From the NCBI GenBank assembly GCA_019749805.1, contig JAIEPH010000034.1:23113-87112 (forward strand): a stretch of DNA of 64,000 nucleotides, written 5' to 3'. Source of the stretch: Mycobacteriaceae bacterium (GTDB taxonomy: Bacteria > Actinomycetota > Actinomycetes > Mycobacteriales > Mycobacteriaceae). The position numbers were made by a program, and so were the translations under genes. The notes under the pieces are model-generated. The model worked only from the letters and a program-made list of their open reading frames with translations. It made no database searches and was not told the DNA's origin. This document shows, in pieces, positions 33,170-43,456 of the stretch. The first letter of the stretch is position 1; each line of letters opens with the position of its first letter.

Positions 33170-35557
33170 ATGACCGTGACCGAACCGGCCCACGACGCCC
33201 CGCCCGTCGAAATGGTGAACCTCACCATCGACGGTGTGGAGGTCAGTGTCCCCAAGGGCACCTTGGTGATTCGCGCCGCCGAGCTGATCGGCATCCAGAT
33301 CCCCAGGTTCTGCGACCACCCGCTGCTCGACCCCGTCGGCGCATGCAGGCAATGTCTCGTCGAAGTCGAAGGCCAGCGCAAGCCCATGGCCTCGTGCACC
33401 ATCACGTGCACACCCGACATGGTGGTGAAGACCCAGCTGACGTCGGAGTCCGCAGACAAAGCGCAGCAAGGTGTGATGGAGCTCCTGCTGATCAACCACC
33501 CACTCGACTGCCCGGTGTGCGACAAGGGTGGCGAGTGCCCGCTGCAAAACCAGGCGATGTCCAACGGCCGCCCCGAAACCCGGTTCGAGGACGTCAAGCG
33601 CACCTTCCCGAAACCGATCAACATCTCGTCGGAGGTGCTGCTCGACCGCGAGCGCTGCGTGTTGTGTGCGCGCTGCACCCGGTTCTCCGAACAGATCGCC
33701 GGCGACCCGTTCATCGACCTGCTCGAACGTGGTGCGCTGCAACAGGTCGGCATCGCTCCCGGTGAGCCGTTCCAGTCGTATTACTCCGGCAACACCGTGC
33801 AGATCTGCCCGGTCGGTGCCCTCACCGGTGCGGCCTACCGCTTCCGCGCCCGACCATTCGATCTGGTGTCCAGCCCGAGCGTGTGTGAACACTGCGCGAA
33901 CGGGTGCGCCCAACGTACCGATCACCGCCGCGGAAAGGTTATGCGCCGGTTGGCCGGTGACGACCCGGAGGTCAACGAGGAGTGGAACTGCGACAAGGGA
34001 CGGTGGGCCTTCACCTACGCGACCCAGGGCGATCGCATCACCACTCCCCTGGTTCGCGAGGACGGTGAACTTCGACCGGCGTCGTGGTCGGAGGCCATCA
34101 GCGTGGCATGCGCGGGGCTGGCCGCCGCGCGCGGCAACGCCGGAGTACTGGTCGGCGGGCGGCTGACCGTCGAGGACGCCTACGCGTACTCAAAGTTCGC
34201 CCGAATGGTGCTGAACACCAACGACATCGACTTCCGAGCCCGCGCTCACAGCGCGGAAGAGGAGGAGTTCCTCGCCGCGCATATCGCAGGCCAGCCGATG
34301 ACTGTGACCTACGCGGACCTGGAGAACGCGCCCGCGGTGCTGCTGGCCGGGTTGGAGCCCGAAGAAGAAGCGCCGATTGTGTTCCTGCGCCTGCGTAAGG
34401 CCGTCCGCAAGCACGGGTTGCAGGTGAAGTCGATCGCGCCGTTCGCCACCCGGTCGCTGGGCAAGCTGCGCGGCGAACTGATCGCCACGGTGCCCGGCGG
34501 TGAAGGCGCGGCGCTCGACGCGCTTGCCGATGATGCCCAGCTGAAACTGCCCGGTGCCGTCATCGTGGTCGGTGAGCGGCTCGCCACCTCACCCGGAGCG
34601 CTCTCCGCGGCAGGCAGATTGGCCGCTGCGACCGGTGCTCGACTGGCATGGATACCGCGACGAGCCGGTGAGCGCGGCGCGCTGGAGGTGGGTGCGCTGC
34701 CCAGCCTGTTGCCCGGTGGACGACCGGTCAGCGATACCGCGGCCCGCGAGCAGACCGCAGCCGGATGGCATGTCGGTGAGCTACCGAGCACCCCGGGCCG
34801 CGACACCGCGGGCATTCTGGACGCGGCCCGCCAGGGCGAGCTGGGCGCGCTGCTGGTCGGCGGCGTCGAGCTTGCCGACCTACCCGACCCGGACGCGGCC
34901 CTGGCGGCGATCGACGCGGCGCCGTTCGTGGTGAGCCTCGAGCTGCGTGAGAGTGACGTCACCGAACGCGCCGACGTGGTCTTCCCGGTCGCGCCCGTCG
35001 TCGAGAAGAGCGGTGCGTTCATCAACTGGGAGGGCCGGATTCGCCCGTTCGAACCCGCGCTGCAAACCAACGCCACACCCGACCGGCGGGTCCTGCAATT
35101 CCTCGCCGACGAGCTCGGCGTCGATCTCAACATGCCGTCGGCACTGGCCGCGGGTGAGGAGTTGGCGCAACTCGGACTGTGGGCGGGCGAGCGGACGGGC
35201 GCACCGACGGTGTCGTCGTCGCAGCCCGAGAAGCCCGGCGAAGGCCAGGCGGTGCTCGCCGGTTGGCGCATGCTGCTAGACGACGGACGCCTGCAGGACG
35301 GTGAACTGCATCTCGCAGGCACCGCCCGCCAACCGGGCACTCGGATGTCGGCGGCCACCGCGGCCGGAATCGGTGCTGCTGACGACGATCTGGTGACAGT
35401 GCGCACCGAACGCGGCGAAGTCACGCTGCCGCTGGTGATCACCGAAATGCCCGACAGCACCGTGTGGCTGCCGATGAACTCACCCCAGTCGGCGGTGTAC
35501 CGGCAGCTCGGTGTGACCACGGGAACCGTCGTCTCGATCGAACGGGCTTCGATATGA
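33170..35557 (+). CDS. nuoG: NADH-quinone oxidoreductase subunit G
   Basis: 795 residues. N-terminal ferredoxin domain with the N1b 2Fe-2S site (CDHPLLDPVGACRQC), His/Cys cluster N5 (HPLDCPVCDKGGECPLQ), N4 (CVLCARC with CPVGALTG), and an additional CEHCANGC motif that can hold cluster N7. The remaining 550 residues are the molybdopterin-oxidoreductase-like domain, which in complex I has no molybdenum centre. It follows nuoF without a gap. Confidence 0.96.
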   Translation: MTVTEPAHDAPPVEMVNLTIDGVEVSVPKGTLVIRAAELIGIQIPRFCDHPLLDPVGACRQCLVEVEGQRKPMASCTITCTPDMVVKTQLTSESADKAQQGVMELLLINHPLDCPVCDKGGECPLQNQAMSNGRPETRFEDVKRTFPKPINISSEVLLDRERCVLCARCTRFSEQIAGDPFIDLLERGALQQVGIAPGEPFQSYYSGNTVQICPVGALTGAAYRFRARPFDLVSSPSVCEHCANGCAQRTDHRRGKVMRRLAGDDPEVNEEWNCDKGRWAFTYATQGDRITTPLVREDGELRPASWSEAISVACAGLAAARGNAGVLVGGRLTVEDAYAYSKFARMVLNTNDIDFRARAHSAEEEEFLAAHIAGQPMTVTYADLENAPAVLLAGLEPEEEAPIVFLRLRKAVRKHGLQVKSIAPFATRSLGKLRGELIATVPGGEGAALDALADDAQLKLPGAVIVVGERLATSPGALSAAGRLAAATGARLAWIPRRAGERGALEVGALPSLLPGGRPVSDTAAREQTAAGWHVGELPSTPGRDTAGILDAARQGELGALLVGGVELADLPDPDAALAAIDAAPFVVSLELRESDVTERADVVFPVAPVVEKSGAFINWEGRIRPFEPALQTNATPDRRVLQFLADELGVDLNMPSALAAGEELAQLGLWAGERTGAPTVSSSQPEKPGEGQAVLAGWRMLLDDGRLQDGELHLAGTARQPGTRMSAATAAGIGAADDDLVTVRTERGEVTLPLVITEMPDSTVWLPMNSPQSAVYRQLGVTTGTVVSIERASI

Positions 35558-36792
35558 CGTATCCCGACCCCACGCTCTTCGGGCACGACCCGTGGTGGCT
35601 GATCGTCATCAAGGCTGTCGCGATCTTCGCGTTTCTCATGCTGTCGCTGTTGGTGGCGATCCTGGTGGAACGCAAGCTCCTCGGCTACATGCAGATGCGA
35701 CCCGGCCCCAACCGTGTCGGTCCGTGGGGCCTGCTGCAATCGCTGGTCGACGGCGTCAAGCTGGCCCTCAAGGAGGGGCTCATTCCCGCAGGCGTCGACA
35801 AGTTCATCTATCTGGCGGCGCCGGTAATCTCGGTGGTCCCCGCGTTCATCGCGTTCTCCGTGATCCCGATGGGCGGCGAGGTGTCGATCTTCGGACATCG
35901 CACCGCCCTTCAACTGACCGATATGCCCGTCGCGGTGCTGTTCGTCCTGGCCGCCACGTCGATCGGGGTCTACGGAATCGTGTTGGCGGGCTGGGCGTCC
36001 GGTTCCACCTATCCGCTCTTGGGTGGTATTCGATCGAGCGCACAGGTGATCTCCTATGAGATTGCGATGGCCCTGTCGTTCGTCGCGGTCTTCATATACG
36101 CGGGCACGATGTCGACATCGGGCATCGTCGCCGCACAGCAGGGTCTATGGTTCATCTTCCCGTTACTGCCGTCGTTCTTTATCTATCTGATTTCGATGGT
36201 CGGCGAAACCAACCGCGCGCCTTTCGATCTGCCCGAGGCCGAGGGCGAGCTGGTCGGCGGGTTCCATACCGAGTACTCATCGATCAAGTTCGCGATGTTC
36301 ATGCTCGCCGAATACGTCAACATGTTCACGGTGTCGGCATTGGCGACGACGTTGTTCTTCGGCGGGTGGCATGCGCCTTGGCCGATCAACATGTGGGACG
36401 GCGCGAACACCGGCTGGTGGCCACTGCTGTGGTTCGTCGCGAAGGTGTGGGGCTTCATGTTCTTATTCTTCTGGCTGCGCGGCACGTTGCCCCGGATGCG
36501 CTACGACCAGTTCATGGCGCTGGGCTGGAAGATCCTGATTCCGATCTCGCTGGCGTGGATCGTGATCGTGTCGTCCGCCCGCGGCCTGCGCAACCAGGGC
36601 GTCGATCAACTGACCACCTACCTGATCACTGTCGCCGTCGCGGTCGGACTGCTGGTGCTGTTCGCGTTGTGGAGAACGATGCGCGCCAGAGACATTCGGA
36701 AGATCCCTGAGCCGACGATGGAGCCGGGCACGTTCCCGGTACCACCGCTGCCCACCAAGGAGATGGCTTCAAAGGAGAAGACGCATGCCTAA
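35554..36792 (+). CDS. nuoH: NADH-quinone oxidoreductase subunit H
   Basis: 412 residues, eight or nine membrane helices; NuoH forms the quinone-access chamber at the join of both arms. Motifs: ERKLLGYMQMRPGPNRVGP, SYEIAMALSF, GETNRAPFDLPEAEGELV and the HTEYSSIKFAMFMLAEY loop. A cytoplasmic C-terminal tail of about 50 residues is present. The ATG at 35554 overlaps nuoG by 4 nt. Confidence 0.97.
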   Translation: MTYPDPTLFGHDPWWLIVIKAVAIFAFLMLSLLVAILVERKLLGYMQMRPGPNRVGPWGLLQSLVDGVKLALKEGLIPAGVDKFIYLAAPVISVVPAFIAFSVIPMGGEVSIFGHRTALQLTDMPVAVLFVLAATSIGVYGIVLAGWASGSTYPLLGGIRSSAQVISYEIAMALSFVAVFIYAGTMSTSGIVAAQQGLWFIFPLLPSFFIYLISMVGETNRAPFDLPEAEGELVGGFHTEYSSIKFAMFMLAEYVNMFTVSALATTLFFGGWHAPWPINMWDGANTGWWPLLWFVAKVWGFMFLFFWLRGTLPRMRYDQFMALGWKILIPISLAWIVIVSSARGLRNQGVDQLTTYLITVAVAVGLLVLFALWRTMRARDIRKIPEPTMEPGTFPVPPLPTKEMASKEKTHA

Positions 36793-37309
36793 GTTCCTCG
36801 ACGCGATCGCGGGTTTCGGGGTCACGTTTTCCACGATGTTCAAGAAGCGGATCACCGAGGAGTACCCGGAGAAGCCGGGTCCGGTCGCCAAGCGCTACCA
36901 CGGGCGGCACCAGCTCAACCGCTACCCCGACGGGCTGGAGAAATGCATCGGCTGTGAGTTGTGCGCCTGGGCCTGCCCCGCCGACGCCATCTTCGTCGAG
37001 GGCGCGGACAACAAAGAAGACGAACGGTTCTCCCCCGGTGAGCGTTACGGCCGCGTGTACCAGATCAACTACCTGCGCTGCATCGGCTGCGGGCTGTGCA
37101 TCGAGGCGTGCCCGACCCGGGCACTGACGATGACCAACGAGTACGAAATGGCCGACGACAACCGCGCCGACTTGATCTGGGGCAAGGACAAACTCCTTGC
37201 CCCGCTCAAGTCCGGCATGCTGCCGCCGCCACATCCGATGGCCCCGGGTAGCACCGACGAGGACTATTACCGCGGCAACATCAAGCCCGTCGCCGAGGAT
37301 GTGACGTGA
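36785..37309 (+). CDS. nuoI: NADH-quinone oxidoreductase subunit I
   Basis: 174 residues with two 4Fe-4S ferredoxin motifs for clusters N6a and N6b: CIGCELCAWACP (Cys54, 57, 60, 64) and CIGCGLCIEACP (Cys99-109). It passes electrons from NuoG to NuoB. The ATG overlaps the nuoH end by 8 nt. Confidence 0.97.
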   Translation: MPKFLDAIAGFGVTFSTMFKKRITEEYPEKPGPVAKRYHGRHQLNRYPDGLEKCIGCELCAWACPADAIFVEGADNKEDERFSPGERYGRVYQINYLRCIGCGLCIEACPTRALTMTNEYEMADDNRADLIWGKDKLLAPLKSGMLPPPHPMAPGSTDEDYYRGNIKPVAEDVT

Positions 37310-38070
37310 CACTGGAGTTCCTCGCGTCAGCGACCGTCGACGTCGCCGGTCACACCTCCACCACCGAAGCGGTGCTGTTCTGGGTACTGGGTACCGTCGC
37401 GGTCGCCGGGGCGATCGGCGTGGTCGCCGCACCGAAAGCGGTGTACTCGGCCATGTTCCTGGCCACCACGATGATCGTGCTCGCTGTCTTCTACATCGCA
37501 CAGGACGCGCTGTTCCTCGGCGTCGTGCAAGTGGTCGTCTACACCGGCGCGGTGATGATGCTGTTCCTGTTCGTGCTCATGCTCATCGGCGTCGACACGT
37601 CGGAGTCGCTGGTCGAAACGATTCGGGGACAACGCATTGCGGCGATGGTCGTCGGTCTGGGCTTCGGCATTCTGCTCATCGCGGGCATCGGTAGCGTCTC
37701 GGTGGGCGGATTCGTCGGGTTGGCGGAGGCGAATGCGGGCGGAAATGTCCAAGGGCTGGCCGTCCTGATCTTCACCGAGTACCTGTGGGCGTTCGAGTTG
37801 ACCGGCGCACTGCTGATCACCGCTGCACTTGGCGCGATGGTGCTGGCACACCGCGAACGCTTCGAACGACGCAAGACCCAGCGCGAGCTGGCGCAGGAGC
37901 GCTTGCAGCCGGGCGGGCACCCGACGACATTGCCCAACCCCGGTGTCTACGCCCGCAACAACGCCGTCGACATGGCGGCCCGTCTTCCCGACGGTTCGGC
38001 GTCCGAGCTGTCGGTCAGCGCGCTCCTGCAGAAGCGAACCGTGACCAGCGACGGTGGTGACGACAAGTGA
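37306..38070 (+). CDS. nuoJ: NADH-quinone oxidoreductase subunit J
   Basis: 254 residues. Five membrane helices in the first 175 residues, including the family segment AVYSAMFLATTMIVLAVFYI and YTGAVMMLFLFVLMLIG, then a hydrophilic C-terminal extension of about 75 residues as in other actinobacteria. GTG start, 4-nt overlap with nuoI. Confidence 0.95.
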   Translation: MTLEFLASATVDVAGHTSTTEAVLFWVLGTVAVAGAIGVVAAPKAVYSAMFLATTMIVLAVFYIAQDALFLGVVQVVVYTGAVMMLFLFVLMLIGVDTSESLVETIRGQRIAAMVVGLGFGILLIAGIGSVSVGGFVGLAEANAGGNVQGLAVLIFTEYLWAFELTGALLITAALGAMVLAHRERFERRKTQRELAQERLQPGGHPTTLPNPGVYARNNAVDMAARLPDGSASELSVSALLQKRTVTSDGGDDK

Positions 38071-38366
38071 ACCCCGACAACTACCTGTACCTGTCGGCGC
38101 TGTTGTTCACCATCGGCGCGTCCGGAGTGCTGTTGCGCCGCAACGCCATCGTCATGTTCATGTGCGTCGAGCTGATGCTGAACGCCTGCAACCTGGCCTT
38201 CGTGACGTTCTCACGCATGCATGGGCATCTCGACGGCCAAATGGTCGCCTTCTTCACCATGGTGGTCGCCGCCTGTGAGGTGGTGATCGGGTTGGCCATC
38301 ATCATGACAATCTTCCGCACCCGCCGTTCGGCCTCGGTCGACGACGCCAGTCTGCTGAAACACTGA
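38067..38366 (+). CDS. nuoK: NADH-quinone oxidoreductase subunit K
   Basis: 99 residues with three helices, same length as M. tuberculosis NuoK. The conserved Glu residues of the proton path lie in FMCVELMLNACNLAF and VVAACEVVIGLAIIM. GTG start, 4-nt overlap with nuoJ. nuoL follows after 39 nt. Confidence 0.96.
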   Translation: MNPDNYLYLSALLFTIGASGVLLRRNAIVMFMCVELMLNACNLAFVTFSRMHGHLDGQMVAFFTMVVAACEVVIGLAIIMTIFRTRRSASVDDASLLKH

Positions 38367-38405
38367 TGAGCGCTTGCGCGAAGAAGAGACGACCCTGAGG
38401 GCGCG

Positions 38406-40286
38406 ATGACGATTCCAGTGTGGCTCACTATCGCCCTGCCGCTGGCGGGCGCGACGATACTTTTGTTGGGCGGACGGCGCACGAACGGCTGGGGCCACCT
38501 GCTGGGCACCGCGGCCTCACTCGGCTCGTTCGTCGTCGGCGCGGTGCTGTTCACCGACATGCTCGGCCGCGACGCCGAACATCGCACCGTTCACGAGGCG
38601 TTGTTCAGCTGGGTGCCGGTCGCCGGCCTGCAGGTGGATTTCGGGCTGCACCTCGACCAGCTGTCGATGTGCTTCGTGCTGCTGATCACCGGCGTCGGCT
38701 CGCTGATCCACATCTACTCCATCGGCTACATGGCCGATGATCCCGAGCGGCGGCGTTTTTTCGCGTACCTCAACCTGTTCCTGTCGGCGATGCTGCTGCT
38801 GGTGCTTGCCGACAACTATTTGGGTCTGTACGTCGGCTGGGAGGGCGTGGGTCTCGCGTCGTATCTGCTGATCGGGTTCTGGCAGCACAAGCCGTCGGCG
38901 GCGACCGCGGCGAAGAAAGCGTTCGTCGTCAACCGTGTCGGTGACATCGGCCTGGCCGTCGCGCTGATGGTGATGTTCGCCTACATCGGGTCCATCTCCT
39001 TCGAGGGCGTCTTCGCCGCCGCCCCTGACGTCAGCGAGGGCGTGCTCACCGCCATCGGCCTGTTGCTCCTGCTGGCCGCCTGCGGCAAGTCCGCGCAGGT
39101 GCCCCTGCAGTCCTGGCTCGGGGACGCGATGGAAGGTCCGACGCCGGTGTCGGCGCTCATCCACGCCGCGACGATGGTGACCGCGGGCGTCTACCTCATC
39201 GTCCGATCCGGCCCGGTCTTCGACCTCGCACCGAATGCGCAACTGGGCGTCGTGATCGTCGGCGCGGTGACACTGCTCTTCGGCGCAATCATCGGTTGCG
39301 CCAAAGACGACATCAAGAAAGCGCTTGCCGCATCGACGATGTCGCAGATCGGCTACATGGTGCTGGCGGCCGGCCTCGGACCGGCCGGTTACGCCTTCGC
39401 GATCATGCACCTGCTCACCCACGGCTTCTTCAAGGCCGGCCTCTTCCTCGGTGCAGGGTCGGTGATGCACGGTATGAACGACGAGGTCGACATGCGCCGC
39501 TACGGCGGCCTGCGCAAGGCGCTGCCGATCACCTTCGCCACCTTCGGCCTCGGCTACCTGGCGATCATCGGCGTTCCCCCGCTGGCCGGCTTCTTCTCCA
39601 AGGACGGCATCATCGAGGCGTCCCTCGGCGCGGGCGGGGTCAAGGGCTACCTCCTCGGCGGCGCGGCGATCCTCGGCGCAGGCATCACCGCGTTCTACAT
39701 GACCCGGGTGATGCTGATGACGTTCTTCGGCGAAAAGCGTTGGGCGCCGAATGCCCATCCGCACGAGTCGCCGAAAGTGATGACGTGGCCAATGATCCTG
39801 CTGGCTGTCGGCTCCGTGGGTTCGGGCGCCGCGTTCGCGATCGGCGGCACGCTGGAGCACTGGCTGGAGCCGGTCGTCGGCACCCATGAGATCCACCACG
39901 TCGCACCTGTCTGGGTGGTCACCACCGTGATCCTGGCCGTCGTGGCCGTCGGCATCGCCATCGCCTACCGCATGTACGGCAGGCGCGAGATTCCCGTCGA
40001 GGTGCCCGCCGGTTCGGCGCTCACCGGCGCGGCACGTCGGGACCTCTACGGCGACGCACTCAACGAAGAGTTGTTCATGCGGCCGGGTCAGCTGGTCGCC
40101 AAGGGGTTGGTCGAAATCGACGATGAGGTAGTGGACGGCGCGGGAACCGGATTGGCGGCGCTCGTATCCCGCTCCTCCGCCGGGCTGCGTCAGTTGCAGA
40201 CCGGGTTCGCCCGCTCCTACGCGTTGTCGATGTTGGCCGGCGCCTTACTCGTCGTCGGTGCGATCCTGGCGGTGCAGCTGTGGTGA
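38406..40286 (+). CDS. nuoL: NADH-quinone oxidoreductase subunit L
   Basis: 626 residues, the distal antiporter-like proton pump subunit with about 16 helices. Motifs: YVGWEGVGLASYLLIGFW, KAFVVNRVGDIGL, the ALIHAATMVTAGVYL segment and DDIKKALAASTMSQIGYMVL, holding the essential Glu, Lys and His residues. The C-terminal lateral helix region is present (about 520-626). Confidence 0.97.
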   Translation: MTIPVWLTIALPLAGATILLLGGRRTNGWGHLLGTAASLGSFVVGAVLFTDMLGRDAEHRTVHEALFSWVPVAGLQVDFGLHLDQLSMCFVLLITGVGSLIHIYSIGYMADDPERRRFFAYLNLFLSAMLLLVLADNYLGLYVGWEGVGLASYLLIGFWQHKPSAATAAKKAFVVNRVGDIGLAVALMVMFAYIGSISFEGVFAAAPDVSEGVLTAIGLLLLLAACGKSAQVPLQSWLGDAMEGPTPVSALIHAATMVTAGVYLIVRSGPVFDLAPNAQLGVVIVGAVTLLFGAIIGCAKDDIKKALAASTMSQIGYMVLAAGLGPAGYAFAIMHLLTHGFFKAGLFLGAGSVMHGMNDEVDMRRYGGLRKALPITFATFGLGYLAIIGVPPLAGFFSKDGIIEASLGAGGVKGYLLGGAAILGAGITAFYMTRVMLMTFFGEKRWAPNAHPHESPKVMTWPMILLAVGSVGSGAAFAIGGTLEHWLEPVVGTHEIHHVAPVWVVTTVILAVVAVGIAIAYRMYGRREIPVEVPAGSALTGAARRDLYGDALNEELFMRPGQLVAKGLVEIDDEVVDGAGTGLAALVSRSSAGLRQLQTGFARSYALSMLAGALLVVGAILAVQLW

Positions 40287-41848
40287 CCTCATTCCCGTGG
40301 TTGACGGTGTTGTGGGTGGTGCCGATGGTGGGCGCCGCAATCGTGATCCTGCTGCCCGCGTCGCTGCGTGCGGCCTCCAAGTGGCTGGCGCTGGTCGTCT
40401 CGGTGGTGGTGCTGGCCATCACTGTGCTGCTCGCGGTCAACTTCGATCCCGCCGGTGACCAGTACCAATTCGTGGAATCCCATAAGTGGATACCGTCATT
40501 CGGCACCGGCTACATCCTCGGCCTGGACGGCATCGCACTGGCGATCGTTGCCCTCACCGCGGTGCTGGTGCCGCTGCTGCTGATCGCCGGCTGGAACGAC
40601 GTCAGCGACCAGGCCGCCTGGGGCGGACGCTCCACCCACGCGTACTTCGCGCTCACGCTGGCCGTCGAGGGCATGGTCATCATGTCGCTCGTCTCGCTGG
40701 ACATCCTGCTGTTCTACGTTTTCTTCGAGGCGATGCTGATCCCGATGTACTTCCTCATCGGCGGCTTCGGGGGCGAGGGACGATCGAAGGCGGCGGTGAA
40801 GTTCCTGCTGTACAACCTGTTCGGCGGTCTGGTCATGTTGGCCGCGGTGATCGGCCTCTACGTCGTCACCGCGGGCAGCGACGCCTTCGAGGCGGGCACG
40901 TTCGACTTCCGCTTGATCGTCGACGCGGTGTCCAGCGGCGAGTTCGTCGTCAATCCGGCCGTGATGAATCTGCTGTTCCTCGGCTTCATGTTCGCGTTCG
41001 CGGTGAAGGCTCCGCTTTGGCCATTCCACCGCTGGCTGCCCGACGCCGCGGTCGAGGCCACACCCGCCAGCGCCGTGCTGATGATGGCGATCATGGACAA
41101 GGTCGGCACGTTCGGCATGCTGCGGTACTGCCTGCAGTTGTTCCCCGACTCCGCAACGTATTTCCGGCCGATGGTCATCACGCTGGCCGTGATCGGCATC
41201 GTCTACGGGGCCATCGTCGCGATCGGCCAGACCGACGTGATGCGCCTGATCGCCTACACGTCCATCTCCCACTTCGGCTTCATCATCCTGGGCATCTTCG
41301 TGATGACCAGCCAGGGCCAGTCCGGGTCGACGCTGTACATGGTCAACCACGGCCTGTCGACGGCGGCGCTGTTCCTCATCGCGGGATTCCTGGTGTCGCG
41401 CAGGGGCAGTCGCCTCATCGAGTCGTACGGCGGAGTGCAGAAGGTCGCACCCATCCTCGCCGGCACCTTCCTGGTGTCGGGGCTGGCGACCCTGTCACTG
41501 CCGGGTCTGGCACCGTTCATCAGCGAATTCCTGGTGCTGGTCGGCACGTTCACCCGCTACCCGGTATTCGCGGTGTTCGCGTCGACCGCGCTGGTGCTGT
41601 CCGCGGTCTACATCCTGTGGATGTACCAGCGGATGATGACCGGGCCCGTCAAGGACGGCAACGACAAGCTCCGCGATCTCGTCCCACGCGAAATCCTGGT
41701 CGTCGCACCGCTTATCGCGCTGCTGATCGTGCTGGGCGTTTATCCCAAACCCGCGCTGGACGTGATCAACCCGGCGGTCACTCACACGTTGACCACCATC
41801 GATCAACCTGATCCGGTTCCTCAGTTCGCAGAAGGGCCGACCCGATGA
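40283..41848 (+). CDS. nuoM: NADH-quinone oxidoreductase subunit M
   Basis: 521 residues, antiporter-like subunit with about 14 helices. Motifs: FYVFFEAMLIPMYFLIGGFG, AVKAPLWPFHRWLPDAAVEA and DVMRLIAYTSISHFGFIILG. I choose the GTG at 40283, which makes the same 4-nt GTGA overlap as elsewhere in the operon; a GTG one codon earlier is equally in frame. Confidence 0.96.
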   Translation: MTSFPWLTVLWVVPMVGAAIVILLPASLRAASKWLALVVSVVVLAITVLLAVNFDPAGDQYQFVESHKWIPSFGTGYILGLDGIALAIVALTAVLVPLLLIAGWNDVSDQAAWGGRSTHAYFALTLAVEGMVIMSLVSLDILLFYVFFEAMLIPMYFLIGGFGGEGRSKAAVKFLLYNLFGGLVMLAAVIGLYVVTAGSDAFEAGTFDFRLIVDAVSSGEFVVNPAVMNLLFLGFMFAFAVKAPLWPFHRWLPDAAVEATPASAVLMMAIMDKVGTFGMLRYCLQLFPDSATYFRPMVITLAVIGIVYGAIVAIGQTDVMRLIAYTSISHFGFIILGIFVMTSQGQSGSTLYMVNHGLSTAALFLIAGFLVSRRGSRLIESYGGVQKVAPILAGTFLVSGLATLSLPGLAPFISEFLVLVGTFTRYPVFAVFASTALVLSAVYILWMYQRMMTGPVKDGNDKLRDLVPREILVVAPLIALLIVLGVYPKPALDVINPAVTHTLTTIDQPDPVPQFAEGPTR

Positions 41849-43422
41849 ATCTGCCCACCCCCGTCGTCGAATACGACCTGCTGTCCCCGATGCTGATCGT
41901 GTTCGGCGTGGCCATCCTCGGCGTGCTCGTCGAGGCGTTTCTGCCGCGCCAGCGCAGGTACGCCGCTCAGCTCGTGCTGTGCCTCGGCGGCCTGATCGCC
42001 GCGCTGGTCGCCGTCGTGATGCTTGCCCGCGATCTGCACGGCACGATCGGCCACTCCGCGATCATGGGCGCCGTCGTCATCGACAAGCCGGCGTTGTTCC
42101 TCCAGGCCACGATTCTGCTCGTCGGAGTGCTGGGCATCCTGCTCATCGCCGAACGTCAGATCGGGACAGACACCGACGGCGGCAACGGAGCTCGGGGGCT
42201 GGACGGGTTCACGCCGCAGGCGTCCGCGATTCCCGGCTCGGTGGCCGAGCAGCTCGTCACCAAGGCCGGAGTGATTCAGACCGAGGTGTTTCCGCTGACC
42301 ATGTTCGCCGTCGGCGGCATGCTGCTGTTCCCCGCCGCCGACGACCTGCTGACGATGTTCATCGCGCTCGAGGTACTGTCGCTGCCCCTGTATCTGCTGT
42401 GCGGCCTCGCCCGTCGCCATCGTCTGCTCTCGCAGGAAGCCGCGCTCAAATACTTTCTGCTCGGTGCCTTTTCGTCGGCATTCTTCTTGTTCGGCGCCGC
42501 GATGCTGTACGGCTACTCGGGGACGCTGGACCTACGCGAGATCGCCGCGGTCGTGTCCGCCGGGTCGGGGAAGACGTCGTTGGCCCTGATCGGTACGGCG
42601 ATGTTGCTGGTGGGCGTGCTGTTCAAGGTCGGCGCCGTGCCGTTCCACTCGTGGATCCCCGACGTGTACCAGGGCGCTCCGACGCCGATCACCGCGTTCA
42701 TGGCCGCCGCCACCAAGATCGCCGCTTTCGGTGCGATGCTGCGGGTGTTCTACGTCGCGCTGCCCGAACTGCGTGACGACTGGCGGCCGGTCCTGTGGGC
42801 GATCGCGATCCTCACGATGGTCGTGGGCACCGTCACCGCGATCACGCAGACCGACGTGAAGCGCATGCTGGCCTACTCGGCGGTGGCACATACCGGGTTC
42901 ATCCTCACCGGTGTGATCGCCGAGAACGAGTCCGGCCTGTCGTCGACCCTGTTCTATCTGTTCGCCTATGGATTCAGCACCGTCGGCGCCTTCGCCGTGG
43001 TGAGCCTGGTCCGCAATTCTGCCGGTGAAGAAGACACCGCGATGGCGCGCTGGGCGGGGCTCGGCAGACGGTATCCCGTCGTGGCGGTGGTGTTCTCGCT
43101 GTTCCTGCTGGCGTTCGCGGGTATCCCGTTGACGAGCGGGTTCGTCAGCAAGTTCGCGGTGTTCAAGGCCGCGGGCGAGGGCGGCGCGATACCTCTGGTC
43201 ATCGTCGGCGTGCTCGCCAGCGCCGTCGCCGCGTACTTCTACGTGCGGGTCATCGTGTTGATGTTCTTCACCGACCCGCCCGACGACGCACCGACCGTCG
43301 TGGTGCCCAGCGTGCTCAGCACCGCCGTTGTCACGGTCACCGCAGCCGTCACGTTCGCCCTCGGCGCCCTGCCGCAGCCGCTGCTGGACCTGGCGAACGA
43401 CGCCAACCAATTCCTGCGGTAG
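41845..43422 (+). CDS. nuoN: NADH-quinone oxidoreductase subunit N
   Basis: 525 residues, third antiporter-like subunit. Motifs: FIALEVLSLPLYLLCGLAR, LFKVGAVPFHSWIPDVYQGA, and TQTDVKRMLAYSAVAHTGFI. ATG with 4-nt overlap to nuoM. It is the last gene of the nuo operon and converges with a TetR gene 34 nt away. Confidence 0.97.
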   Translation: MNLPTPVVEYDLLSPMLIVFGVAILGVLVEAFLPRQRRYAAQLVLCLGGLIAALVAVVMLARDLHGTIGHSAIMGAVVIDKPALFLQATILLVGVLGILLIAERQIGTDTDGGNGARGLDGFTPQASAIPGSVAEQLVTKAGVIQTEVFPLTMFAVGGMLLFPAADDLLTMFIALEVLSLPLYLLCGLARRHRLLSQEAALKYFLLGAFSSAFFLFGAAMLYGYSGTLDLREIAAVVSAGSGKTSLALIGTAMLLVGVLFKVGAVPFHSWIPDVYQGAPTPITAFMAAATKIAAFGAMLRVFYVALPELRDDWRPVLWAIAILTMVVGTVTAITQTDVKRMLAYSAVAHTGFILTGVIAENESGLSSTLFYLFAYGFSTVGAFAVVSLVRNSAGEEDTAMARWAGLGRRYPVVAVVFSLFLLAFAGIPLTSGFVSKFAVFKAAGEGGAIPLVIVGVLASAVAAYFYVRVIVLMFFTDPPDDAPTVVVPSVLSTAVVTVTAAVTFALGALPQPLLDLANDANQFLR

Positions 43423-43456
43423 CTTCGTGTGCTTTGCGTGAGCGGTCGCTCGGCGT